This document shows, piece after piece, positions 11,930 to 23,150 of a DNA stretch of 64,000 nucleotides. The position numbers were made by a program, and so were the translations under genes. The stretch is from Euborellia annulipes (Eukaryota > Arthropoda > Insecta > Dermaptera > Anisolabididae). The stretch lies in contig JAKCPI010009463.1 in NCBI GenBank assembly GCA_023213315.1, forward strand, positions 124,001 through 188,000, in the 5' to 3' direction. The stretch's first letter is position 1. Each line of letters starts with the position of its first letter. Below the pieces are notes generated by a model. It was not told where the DNA came from and ran no database searches. It worked only from the letters and a program-made list of their open reading frames with translations.

Positions 11930-12600
11930 CATTTTTTTCGATTTTTTTTCTTCTTCGCGACGTGAGCCTTCGGGAGTCCGCGTCGTGGTGTTTTATAATA
12001 TTGATCTGGAGCCGCGCGCGCGCCGTTCGCTCTTGGCATTAATAGGCCTAATGGGAGCCGGCCTCTTGGACCATTAGCGGGAAAACTCCGCGCGATCATC
12101 ATCCCAAATATTGACAATGTGTCGTAAATAACATCGAAGGTCCGATTGAGTCCGGGGCCTGAGATTAATGCCCTCGAGGTCTGGGCCTTCCGCTGATAGA
12201 TAGTTTTTGTCCTGAAGGGGGGTTCTCCCTAGATTGGACGAAGGGCTTACGGCGTCCAGTCGGAAAAACCCGCCGCCGCCGTCGACCGGCTTTAAAAGCT
12301 TAAAGTTTACACCCGAAATGGGGTCTAAATCGCCTCTAATGGCCGGCGACTAGCAATGACCAAACGCCCTTAAGCCCTAAGAGTTATATCCCGAGATATT
12401 GCCAGACGAGGGATTGAGCTTCTTACGTATTCAACGTGGCCGGGCGGGTTGGGATCGATATTAATCCCGGCTGCTTTACCCTTCCGATCGGGGTGGACTG
12501 ACCACCACTGGGCCCTCCCAACACCCTACACCCTACTCCCTACACCCATCAACCCTAATATCCGTTGTTCGCCGATCCGTCCGGGTGATTAAAGACATTA
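11930..12600. promoter_or_regulatory. Long GC-rich, TAAT-dense island
   Basis: This is the longest GC-rich, repeat-free stretch in the window. It contains many homeodomain core words in a GC context (CATTAATAGGCC, CTAATGGGAG, CCATTAGCGGGAAA, GATTAATGCC, TCTAATGGCCGG, TTAATCCCGG, ATTAACATCC) and an E2F-like GCGGGAAA. It has stops in all frames over most of its length and no obvious splice sites, so it is not a coding exon. Candidate enhancer or conserved non-coding element; function is inferred. Confidence 0.4.
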
Positions 12601-13129
12601 ACATCCAAAAAAAAAATCCCATTTAAAATTACATCTTAAGTCCTTCTTATGGTTACTTTATCATCCCAATGAATTAATCTAATTTATATTACCAATTCCC
12701 ATAAGGATCGAAAACAGATTTGATTATAGTATTATACTAAAACCAATTCGAATGAAATTCCTATCTAAACATGTAGAACAAAAGACAACAAATATGATTA
12801 GGTTTATATGAGGGGAAGATAACTAAAGTTGCTTATAATATGAGGGGCAGAAATATTGTTATATTTATGAATGAGAAAGAAAAATGTTCAATGTTTCAAT
12901 TCCAACCCCACAACCAAGGACAAGCAATTTGTAATTTGCATCACACTTCATAAATAATCCTATAAGAGGGGAGAAATTCAAGAATTATACTATTTAGAAA
13001 AATTTGGTCTTACTTTTTCTATTAATAAAACTAGAAGAAATATCTTATTTACACTCCAATTTCAAAATAATAAATAATTTCGGCAGATGGAATTCATCAA
13101 CCCCTTTAGTTCCCAGAGAATAGTTCACT

Positions 13130-13372
13130 TCTTCTTCTTCTTCTGTCCTCGCCTTTTTTCCGCGATGCGGGATCGGCGGACCTCACTATTTCCCTTCAAC
13201 CCTATCATGCGTTTTTACGACCGGAAGAAATAGGACAGGCCGGCCCGTGGTACGGTCCTGTTGAAAAGATAAGAAAGTGACAGACATATAAAGAACTGAA
13301 GGACTGTCTGTCCCAGCTAGGGCAGCTCGAGGTCGCCATCCACGTACCCACAAGATGTGGGCCCCTGAGCAA
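13130..13372 (-). mobile_element. Retroposed repeat with 17-bp target duplication
   Basis: CCAGAGAATAGTTCACT is duplicated exactly at 13113-13129 and 13373-13389. Read on the minus strand, the element starts at GCTCAGGGGCCCACATC and ends in (GAA)n, as expected of a 5'-truncated LINE or a SINE. A longer copy lies at 16110-16635. I do not recognise the family, and its head is not an obvious tRNA. Confidence 0.8.
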
Positions 13373-14097
13373 CCAGAGAATAGTTCACTAACTTGAGATA
13401 TAAATGATACCCTGGCACTAAAAAGATCTACATTCTAATATATAATTCATAAACCCATTAAAATGGTAATTGGTAATTTATTAATCAATAAAGTATATGA
13501 TTTTCCATTACTTATTTGTTAGTTTATTATTATTCTATTACAATTCTCATTAAAAAAAACTAGACTCTAATAACGTAAATATTAATTGTGATATTTCCAT
13601 ATATTTCCCCTTTTCGTCCACAAATCCCGAGTAACAAAACACGTGATCATATTTGCGGAGAGTATAAACAAATATTTATTCTCGTTTCCGCATATATCGA
13701 AAATTTTATTATAAAATATACAAATATATATTCGAAGCAATTTTAAAACAATTTCGAATGGGAAACCACAAAAGTCATCGATAATTCAGCATGTTTACAT
13801 AATAGCCTCTCATGTTGAGAGGAAGGGTGGGGAGACAAAACAATACCATTGATAGAGGAGTATTACTAAACACTCGTTAATATTGGGTAGATAAATAAGT
13901 ATGATAGGTCAACTATTAAAAATAAAATTCATTTAAGTTTTTTTTTAAATAAATCAACCTTTACATTTTCACACGTCACAGGTAAATTGTTAGATAGATG
14001 GCTTTTATATATGACAGACATACAATGGAAGGGAATTTAATTTTTATTATAACATAATTTAATTGAAGAGTGAAATTCAAATTTCAGAAAAAGGATT

Positions 14098-14225
14098 GTT
14101 ATTAACAATTCTGATGTGGAACGTCCCCCGGTAGCCATCGGTAGGCATTATGTATTTTAAAAATTTATTAAATAAAATTCAAACCCTAAACTTAAATGGT
14201 CTCAGTAGCCGAAAAGATTTTTAAA
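14098..14225 (+). repeat. 5'-truncated copy of the 5S-like SINE
   Basis: GATGTGGAACGTCCCCCGGT, CATCGGTAGGCATTATGTA and AAATGGTCTCAGTAGCCGAA match the 3' half of the element at 7268-7494. The 5S-like head is missing. Confidence 0.7.
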
Positions 14226-14311
14226 AAAATTCTTATTCAGGGATTAATTGTTCGGCAAGAGCCCGATAGATGGTTCTGTTAAATAAAAATTCACTGTATT
14301 TAATATAAATA

Positions 14312-14558
14312 TTTTTTTTTAACACTCACACTTTTTTCCCATTCACACTCACACTCACAGCCTTTTCGTCAACTTAATACATATAAGACTTTTTACGATA
14401 CTGGTATGTTATTAATACCGTAGTATATCTATTAGGGGTCAAGGCATATTTATTTAAGCCATTTGCTTAAATAAAATCGTAGGACTGCCTGGGATTCGAA
14501 CCCGCGACCCTTGGTATAGAGGGCCAGCAAGCTAGCAACTAAACTAAGGCCCGAGGGC
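14312..14558 (-). repeat. SINE-A copy
   Basis: The minus strand gives GCCCTCGGGCCTTAGTTTAG, a B-box word (CGCGGGTTCGAATCCC), the AAATGGCTT inverted-repeat body, a weak ATGTATTAAGTTGACGAA form of the tail, and a GTGAGTGTGAGTGTG run ending in A-rich sequence. Confidence 0.8.
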
Positions 14559-14999
14559 TTTAATAGCCCTTCTCTATTATAATTCTTTACAACAGTCTTT
14601 TACCAATCAATCAATAAATCAGTTTAATATTAAAATTTATTGATAAACGTATTGCTTCAGGTAAAATTTAGACATTTATAGTGATTAAAAACATTCCTTT
14701 GTGTTAGGCCAACTAACTAACTATACATGAAACAATCGCTCTAGAACTAAAACAAAGTTGGAAACAAGATGTCTATCATGTTTCGAAATGTTTAAATAAA
14801 AATATATTCGATAGATGTCTCTTTAAATTTGATCTTTAAGAATATACCTGTCATTTTCAATAGATGGCTCTGAACTATTTTTTTCTTATAATTAATCGAT
14901 GGTAAAAGCACATGTTTCGAGGATTTGTTATCTATTGTGGATGGCTGAGCCACCTCAAAGATCAAGGAGAGACCTCTCAAAGGGCCGAATCAAAGGCTG

Positions 15000-15320
15000 G
15001 GACTTTAACCCCGGGGGTTGGCAGGCGCCGAGTCACCGTCGGCCGCCAAACGGGACATCGAATTCACGAACGGGGGATCGATTTTTATTTTATTTTTTAT
15101 TTTTTTTTATTTAACCGATTTATCACTCCATCAAAGTTGATAAAGGCCATTTTGAAGCGATTTGCCATCGAGTGTCAATGTCTCTCCCTCCTTCTCACGC
15201 CCGCGCGTATTGCCGATGCATGTCACGGCTGTCGGATTGATCCGTATTATATCATAAAGATAAGGAGCGAGCGTTTTATTATGTTGTAATAGGGACGTGA
15301 GCCTGGCGAGGTGGTGCTGT
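15000..15320. promoter_or_regulatory. GC-richer island
   Basis: Contains CCCCGGGGGTTGGCAGGCGC, GTCGGCCGCCAAACGGGACA, CGCCCGCGCGTATTGCC and GTCGGATTGATCCG around a poly(T)-rich stretch. An open frame crosses it (14912-15289, +) but matches nothing I know and has no conserved domain. Confidence 0.28.
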
Positions 15321-15504
15321 CTTAGAGCATTTTTTTTTCCACCCGAAATAAAGTACAATTGCCACTATTGGGACGTATAATATTTATTTTTATATCACAT
15401 TAGATTTAATATTAAAAGAACACAATATATCAATTTAAATTAAAAAGTGAATAATTTTAAATAAAAATATATTAATTAAAATATTGAGTTTTAAAGACTC
15501 GTTC

Positions 15505-15738
15505 ACCCTTGGGCTTGGTGTAAGGGTTAGCGTGCTGGCCTTCTATACCAAGGGTCGCGGGTTCGGATCCTAGGCAGTCAGTTGATTTTATTTATACCAT
15601 TTGAATACCAAATGGCTTAAATAAGAATGCCTGGATCCCAAATATATATATATTCAATAACGGTTATCGGATATGTGGGTTGCCGAAAAGACTGTGAATG
15701 TGAGTGTGAATGAGAAAAAGTGTGAGGGTTAAAAAAAA
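15505..15738 (+). repeat. SINE-A copy
   Basis: Head CCCTTGGGCTTGGTGTAAGG, then GTCGCGGGTTCGGATCC, ATACCAAATGGCTTAAATAA, GGGTTGCCGAAAAGACTG, and a GTGAATGTGAGTGTG tail ending in poly(A). Confidence 0.82.
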
Positions 15739-16109
15739 GACACATTCACATTCAATTTGAACATAATAGTCAATTTCAACCATTTTGAGATTACTACCAT
15801 CTCTGTTTATTCACAAAAATTAAAATATTATACTCTATTTGAAATAATTTTAACGGATTGTATGTCATTATTGCAACAAGAATGAACGCCCTTGTCTTCT
15901 TTCTTCGTCTTATTAATCCCACACTGCAATGTTTTGAAGTTACAACGGAAAAAAGTACAGCTCGGCCGAAAAAAAAACAATGTGGAATATTTTCCACTCT
16001 TAGGCAAATAGACCAATATTTTTTTTTTCTTTAAATTAGGACGCGGGAACCAAAAAATCATTTGAAATAAATTAAATAACAACAATAATTTCTCATTCAT
16101 GGATTTTTG

Positions 16110-16635
16110 CCACCGGAAAGAAATAGAACAGGCCGGCCGGTCGCACGGTCAGATCAGTGGCGTCATTTCAACTTTTCTTGGGGGGGGGGGGCAAATTTTT
16201 CTTGGGGGGGGGGGCAAACATTTTTTTTTTCTTAAAATTTACTTACAAATGGGTACTCAAATTTAGCCAAAACATATTTAATTTAATTAATTGTTTAATT
16301 TTGTATAGTTTGTATACTCGTAGATGTATTTTGGAGCATTTTATTTAGAATAATATAAAATTTTATAAAAATCAGAGCCCTTGGGGGGGGGGCAAATGCC
16401 CCCCCTGCCCCCCCCCCCAAATGACGCCACTGGGTCAGATGCCTATTGAAAGTATAGAAGGGAGAGACTGACATGCAAAAAACAGAAGTCTTGCCAGTCC
16501 CAGCTAGGGCAGCTCGTGGTCGCCAGCCACGTACCCACAAGATGTGGGCCCCTGAGCTTGTTCTATCGGAGACAACAGCTTTGGATAGGGTGATGTGGAG
16601 AGGTAAAGTAAGGACCGCAGGGAAGAAAGAAGAAA
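16110..16635 (-). repeat. Second, longer copy of the 13-kb retroposed repeat
   Basis: Shares GAACAGGCCGGCC, CCCAGCTAGGGCAGCTCG and CCCACAAGATGTGGGCCC with 13130-13372 and extends further at its 5' end (right side). It is split by the hAT-like MITE at 16155-16432, so it is the older insertion. Confidence 0.7.
16155..16432. mobile_element. hAT-like MITE with internal poly(G) tracts
   Basis: Ends CAGTGGCGTCATTT and AAATGACGCCACTG are perfect inverted repeats. The 8-bp GGTCAGAT flanks both sides (16147-16154 and 16433-16440). Inside are two G runs of about 12 near the left end and G/C runs near the right end, so the termini themselves can fold. Confidence 0.9.
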
Positions 16636-18439
16636 AGAAATTACATAACAATAATAAAAACATTGCTGAATTCCCTTCGAATTAAATTTATTTGATCAAA
16701 TTAATTATTTTTATTATAAAAAAAAATCAATCGGTAAATAAATAATTATCTTGATCTAACCAATAATTATTATTTCTTATTGATGTTAGTAACAACATAC
16801 ACATAAGATGATAGGCTCTCATGTTTGGCCTCTCTTTTTTTAGTTCCCGGAGAAAAGAGCTTAGCTGTCTCTCTCCTCTATTCTTCCCTTCATTTTATTT
16901 GCCTCGATTCTCTCTCCCTTTTCTGTTGGCTTCCTTTTGTGATCTAATTCGCTGCACATTGAAACATCCACCCACATACATATACACTCACACATAGGGC
17001 CTTTAGTTCCCACACGGCGCCATTTTAATCAAACAAATGGCGATCGCCACCCCCGGGAGATACCTCTTCGCCAAAACAACTCACCTCACACCCTTTCCTT
17101 CCTCTCTTCTTTCTCCCATTCTACTCACTCCTATTTTCCACCCTACAATATATATATAGAAAAATTTCAAGTTGCTCCCTAAAAAGCAACTTTTTTTTTT
17201 ATTTTTGATTGCCATAAATCATTCAATTGGGAATAGGGAGCTAATTTCACTCTATTAATTCTTTAATCACATTTATAATTTAACGGCTTTAGTTTTAGGA
17301 TTAAATAATAATAAATAACAAAACGGATAAAATATTAATCTAGTAGAATTTAATAATCTATTACAATCCTTTTATATATCTCTGATATTATATTTTAATA
17401 TTATTATTATTTTAACTCGAAATCGTTATTGAATAATAATAATGTTAATTGCATTTTATAAAGAAAAAATGTATTAATAGAGGGAGAATTGTATTTTGAA
17501 AGCTATTAGAACTCTTGGTAGCAGTATGGTAAATTGGCTTGCTTAAGGTGCGCGTCTCGAAAAGCCGTTAGAAGACGATTGACTACCGAGTTACTCTAGG
17601 CAGCAAGAGATGGCGTTAGTAGCCTATAGGAAAACAAGAGATTTATTCCATTTCATTTGAAAGATTTCAGCTAATTCATTAAGGGTAAAAAATTGATTAT
17701 TTTTTAACAGATTGATTACTAATTTAATTATCTATAAGATATAGAGCGAATTTTTTAAAAATATCTTTTATTTAATGCGATTCATCTAAAAAAAAGTTTT
17801 ATTTTTTCGAAAATCAAAAAAAGGGCTTCTATAAGTTGTAGATATTTTAAATAGCTTTAATTTAAAAAAAATTGAGGTCGATAGCTTCAAAATTGTGGCC
17901 GCTGGAATCTCTCAAAATTAGCACCCCGAGACGGGCACCTTAAAATGAGCAAAAATGTTGACAAACTTTCATTCAGAATTAGATTTTCCTAATAAATACA
18001 AAATAAAATAGGGAGCTAAATTAGTTTATATAGCTTGTGAAAGAATAAAATGATAATAGTTTTCTTACTTTAATTGGAAGTAAGTTGCTATTTGACGAGG
18101 GAAGAATAAAGGAGGATTACGGCCTTTTGATGCCAAATCCGATTAGGGCAAAATTTATTATCCATTATCTATTTTTATTAGGTGTCATTATATTCCAAAG
18201 TTGTGATATTGAATCTTGTATGATACATAACAATGCATGCATTGAAGAGAAACAATTATTTATTAAAACGATCAATATATATATAATTAATTATATATTA
18301 ATAATTACAATTATTTATTCATTTATTACCGAATTATGTATTTAAATTTAATATTTGATTTAACGACCGTAGTGGTGATTTTGATATTACCGTTGTCATG
18401 TGTTGAAAAGTTATTGATTATTATTAAATGGGTATTTTT

Positions 18440-18515
18440 ATTAATTCCTCTTACCTATATATATATATACAGTTGTATATATATATATATAGATAAAGAA
18501 AGTATTGCGATCATG
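18440..18515. repeat. R1 hub only
   Basis: CCTCTTACCTATATATATAT and TATATAGATAAAGAAAGTATTG form the inverted hub found at the end of R1 copies; the rest of R1 is absent. Confidence 0.55.
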
Positions 18516-20149
18516 TGTTCTCTTCCTCCAGGTCACGAGTTCATATCTCTCCTCAATTAAATTAAAAAAAAAATACTTGTAAAGCTTATTTATTTTTAAT
18601 TAGCTTTAGAAGTAATTTATTTAAATAATTTTGATATATACATTTGTTCTGTTACATTTTTTATTACAATATTTTTTTTTTTCGATCTCCTGAGAGTCGT
18701 CTCTCTATCAATTTTACTTAGCATATTTATTTTATAATTTCCCCCATTTAAATACATAAATAATTATCCGTTTAAATTATTAAATTTCTACTATTTTTGT
18801 TTAAATCAATAAATAATTAATTATTAATTAATAAGTTAATTTAATTTTGTGAGAAATTTTTTCCAAAAATAAATTTAAGTTACTCTTAAATAATTAAAGA
18901 GGATATAAATAAATAAATAAATAGATTGAAGAGGTTTTTATTAATTAAATTAATTACGTTCTCGTCGCTAAATAAATAAATAGAAAAAAAAAGAATTAAT
19001 AGAAAGGTTCTGAAAATGCTGAATTATTAAATAGGTAACTTTTCATTATTATTTTTAAAAAAATATTAATTTCTGAATAATTAAGCTTGCAAAATCAAAG
19101 TAGGCCTATCTCCTCAAATAGGAACTTTATATGGAAATAATACATAAGGTCTATAGGCCTACGTATTCACTAGATATATAAAATTGCTCTAATCATAATT
19201 TTGAACAATTTTTGTATTCAATTAAATATTTATTATAGTATTTTGATTGAGATAAATATTTAAATTTTAAATTAATTTTTATTCTTTTTTCTCCGTTACA
19301 GGTCAGTATATCCATTGTCACACGGTGGTTTTGAGAGAGGGGATGGTTTATTAATCGGCTACGAATTTTGTGAGTAAATTTAAATTTCCAAACAGAATTA
19401 ATTTTTATTTACATTTTAATCCACTGTTTGCAGTTCAAATTCAAATTAGAAAATGTAAATATAATAATATTTAGAAAAAATAATAAATAAATAAATGTGA
19501 AATGTTCCCAATTGGTAATTTGTTCATATCTATTCATTCTCATTCTATCTCTGTCTCGCTTACGCATATATATAGGGAAAAAGAAAGAGAGAGATGATGA
19601 CTCTTATGTAAATTTTGTAATTTAAATTTCATGTTTACATTTACCAATTCAGTGAAAATAAATAATTGCCAATTTTATTTGGAGAAAATGTGATATTCAA
19701 CAAATATAAAACAAGTTTCTTTGTTGAATTTTATTATTTATTCTCTCGTCTACTGATGATAAAATTTTAAAGCATTTGCAAATATTTTCTTTTTTTTAAA
19801 CATAAATTAATCAAGAAATGAGTAAAATTTGAAAATTCGCAAACTTTTCAATAATTAAATTAATTAATTTTATTTATTTTTGTTTGTAATTTTTTTTTTT
19901 TTTTTTTTTACTTTTTTTAAATAAAAGTTACTTGAATTAGTTTTATAGCTTTTCAATATTTGATATTGTAATTTTTAATTTAAAGAAAAACTTTTTTAAT
20001 AATTAATTATTATGGTAAAAAAAAAGTTGACTTTTACTTGTTTTATTAAAGGAGATTTTATAGTTTGAGTTTTGTTCCCTTAACGTTAGGCAACCCAATT
20101 GACCAACTCACTAATAGATATTTTAAAGACGAAGAAAAGAACAATTACA

Positions 20150-20513
20150 ACTAGATTTATTAAGGCAGGTCAGATATACGACCATCTTAAGGGCTGAAGG
20201 ATGTCAACAAAACTCCTTAAAATGGTACATTTGTGTAAAAGTTTTCTTGCTTTTAGATAAGGACTAAAGGCTATTACCCGTATTCATAGTCGTTCTTTGA
20301 GAAAGAAGGAATCCTTATATCCATACATTTATGTTGGTATAAGGATTCCTTGTTTCTCATGAATACGGGTATATGCTAGTCAAGGTTAGATCTAACCTTT
20401 GTCCTTATTTAATGGTATGAAAACTTTTACATAATGGTACCATTCAACTTTTTGAGGAGTTTTGTTGACAGCCCTGAAGATGGTCGTATATCTGAATGAA
20501 ACTTCGGCTTGAA
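20150..20513. repeat. Foldback element with a hammerhead-like motif
   Basis: GGTCAGATATACGACCATCT on the left is inverted as AGATGGTCGTATATCTG on the right, and GAATCCTTATATCC is inverted as GGTATAAGGATTCC at the centre (about 20331). The right arm carries a CTGAAGA...GAAAC motif. The sequence before the motif (CAACTTTTTGAGGAGTTTTG) and the later CAGCTATCCACCTCACTCT recur at 49430-49590. Confidence 0.8.
20470..20509 (+). ncRNA. Hammerhead-like motif, decayed
   Basis: AGCC (20470-20473) pairs with GGCT (20506-20509) as helix I. The core CTGAAGA (20474-20480) and GAAAC (20498-20502) are present. Helix II is weak, and ACTT replaces the ACGT expected at helix III, so this copy is probably inactive. 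Confidence 0.35.
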
Positions 20514-20624
20514 GTGCCGTAATAAACGAAACTAATCTAGCCTTAATCTTCATTTCACTCAGCTATCCACCTCACTCTTATATAAGATTTTTTAGATTTT
20601 CTTTTGAACCCAATTAAAAAAAAA

Positions 20625-20835
20625 TATTTGCGGCTTCATAGGTCATATATACTTTTAACCATAGCCTAATTACTTAAATATGATGTATTAGGGTCCAGTC
20701 GCATTTATTTATACAATTTTGTATCCAAATATTTAAAGAAATATTCGTCGAACTGCCTGAGATCCGAACCCGTGCCTTTTGGCTTTAAGGTTATCAATAT
20801 TGACATTAACTTCTCGTCCACGGGAGAGGAGGGGA
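20625..20835 (-). repeat. tRNA-derived SINE, diverged
   Basis: The minus strand has a B-box-like word (GGCACGGGTTCGGATCTC), a SINE-A-like body, and a head (CCGTGGACGAGAAGTTAATG) shared with the fragment at 42050-42150. Confidence 0.5.
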
Positions 20836-21029
20836 TTTCCCAAATAGGTGCGATAAACTTATTCAACAATCCCATATGTTTATTACAAAATTCTCATTTG
20901 TTTATTACCATTTCACTTTTAATTCTAATTTAAATCTTTATGGGGATTTTTTAAATTTATCGTGTGAACAATACTTTGTACTTAGCTCTCCCACAAAACT
21001 AAGATCTAATTTCGTGCTGGTTATGTTTG

Positions 21030-21340
21030 CCAATGCAATATAGCGTAAGGGTTGAGAGAGTTTGGGAAGAGATGGCTGCTTTACATAAATTTGCCACCCT
21101 CGGTGTTCGGGTGCTGATGCAATTGTTTCTTAAAGGTTGACGAGCTGTTTCCCTTCCCAGGAGGGAGGAGGCACCTCCCTCCCCATCGCCCACCCCCACA
21201 ACGAATCCACCCCCGTAACCTGATATCATTACAGCCCATGTGATTTAAATTTCAATTTTTCGCCACAATGGATTTAATAAACGCCGCCACCCCCGGCCCG
21301 TCGCCTGTTCCTTTTTCCCGTGTCTTATGAACTGAAATTC
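21030..21340. promoter_or_regulatory. GC-richer island
   Basis: Contains AGGGAGGAGGCACCTCCCTC (self-complementary), CCCATCGCCCACCCCC, CGCCGCCACCCCCGGCCC and GTCGCCTG. No coding signature. Candidate regulatory sequence, by composition only. Confidence 0.28.
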
Positions 21341-21814
21341 TCTTCACTCGTTCGTTCGTTGTTTCCGTCCCAACGAACAGAACAGAACAGAACCTCAACA
21401 CTCACGAAAGAGAAATCATAAAAATTCACTACTACAATTGTTTCATGACTATTTTTGTTCCATTTTTTTTTTTTTTTAAAGAAGGAAGAGAGCGCGTAAT
21501 TTTATTCTTTCAAATGACTTGTTCTGTGAAGTCTTTGAGACTTAAATATTATATTCCTTTTTATTCTCTCCCAGTTATATTGACGACATAAAATAGCAGT
21601 GAGAAAGCCAAAAAAGACACTAAAATTTCCAGCAAAAATCTCATAAATAAACATTTTATCTAAAAATAAAAATCTTCAAATGTGTTTGAGAATAAATTAC
21701 CGTGCTGTGATCCTTTTGAATAAATAAATTTTGTTTTCATTTAAATTTTCTTTTATTTTAATCAACTAAAATAAATAAAAATTTGTAGTATTTTAAAAAA
21801 ATTAATTTAAAGTC

Positions 21815-22012
21815 TTTTTTGGCATATGAGGCAATTTAGACCCCGCTCTTATTTATTTCAATTGATTGGAGTCAATTCAATTAAAACAACTTTTACTCTC
21901 CTGTGATGGGAAGTCTTTGAGACTTAAATATTATATTCCCTTTCGGAATTCGAACCCTCAACCCCTAGCACAAGAAGCTAATTCTTTACCAGGGATCAAG
22001 GGCTTATTGTAT
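21815..22012 (-). repeat. SINE-B-like copy interrupted by a 30-bp duplicated segment
   Basis: The minus strand has GAGGGTTCGAATTCC (B-box-like), AATCAATTGAAATAAATAAG and a weak GGCATATGAGG tail, as in the SINE at 46033. A 30-base segment at 21910-21939 is identical to 21528-21557. Confidence 0.5.
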
Positions 22013-22544
22013 TATAATGTCCGTAAAATTCGTGGCATGTGTATTTTAATTTATATATCATTATAGATATCGATAGATGTCTTGTCTGTAGATCAATTGA
22101 ATATCTCACAATCAAGGCATTAACTATGCTTTAATTAAAATACTTTCAATATTGGCGACGTGAAGTGCGAGAATAATAATAGTCGGCCGATCAAACAAAA
22201 ACATGCAAACATTGTCCTTCAATTTGCAATTACTGCTCATCCGCCTATTCCTTTGTCTAGAGTCAATCCTGAACTTATTTTAGAGTAAAAAATATATCTT
22301 GGACGTACAGAACCGATAAGATAGGTTTAAAGTTAGAATTATTTTCAAATTTATTAATAATAACACACTTCTCTTCATAAGGAGGTGAATTATTTTTATT
22401 CTCGAAAAATACTCTGATTTTATTTTAATTAAATCATTTTTACATTCCCTAGAATTTTTTTTAATCGAGTGAATTAAACAGAAATCAAAGTAAAATTTCT
22501 AATAAAGCAAGTGTAAAAGGACTTTTATTGTATTAATATAATAT

Positions 22545-22735
22545 TAAGCGGCGATTAGACGTCTCTTTTCTCGGCGGCTGCAAGAGATAAGGGAGAAAAA
22601 CCTTTCTGCCCTTCCGGGAGATAAGCCCGAATGGCAATATAATAGGCATTGTTTCTGGGCGGCTGCCTTGTCTAATTTGCAGGGCATTCATTGTTGGATT
22701 GATAAAAAATCATCTCCCACTGCCATAGAACGTAT
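22545..22735. promoter_or_regulatory. GC-richer island
   Basis: GGCGATTAGACGTCTCTTTT, CTCGGCGGCTGCAAGAG, CCTTCCGGGAGATAAGCCCG and CTGGGCGGCTGCCTTGTC form a compact island in AT-rich DNA. The word GGCGGCTGC occurs twice. No open frame of note; candidate conserved element. Confidence 0.32.
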
Positions 22736-22966
22736 ATCTATTGTAGCTTTAGAAAAAATTTAACAAAAAAAAAAAAAAATAGTCTATTATTATCAGCTTG
22801 GATTTTAAAACAATTATTATTATTTATATCACTATCTATCTAATGAATCGCTATAAATAGGTAGATTTTAAATAAAAAGCGTGTCTGCCAATCCGCCCTT
22901 TAAATAAAAATAAATTCTTAAATATTTAAAAGTTTGTATATTGGAGGACGGCACTGTTTCATAATA

Positions 22967-23150
22967 CAGTGGAACCTCGCTTAACGAGCATAATTCGTTC
23001 AAGAATCATACTCGTAAAGCGAAACACTCGTTATGCGAAACAATAACATTTCCCCATAGAGCTGTCCCGCCCATAACACAAAATGATGTAACATGAGCAC
23101 AATCCGAGACTTTCTCCTCGCCAGTCGTTATGCGAAACGTTACTCGTTAA
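22967..23150 (+). mobile_element. Tigger-like MITE fragment
   Basis: TACAGTGGAACCTCGCTTAA and repeated CGTTATGCGAAAC/ACTCGTTAAGC words are typical of pogo/Tigger-type elements. TA precedes the left end. No clear right terminus, so it is probably truncated. Confidence 0.6.

Noticed and set aside
16473..16640. C-terminus of a non-LTR reverse transcriptase on the plus strand (TALDRVMWRGKVRTAG)
   Set aside because: The resemblance is short, and the related copy at 13130-13372 indicates that the element's sense strand is the minus strand.
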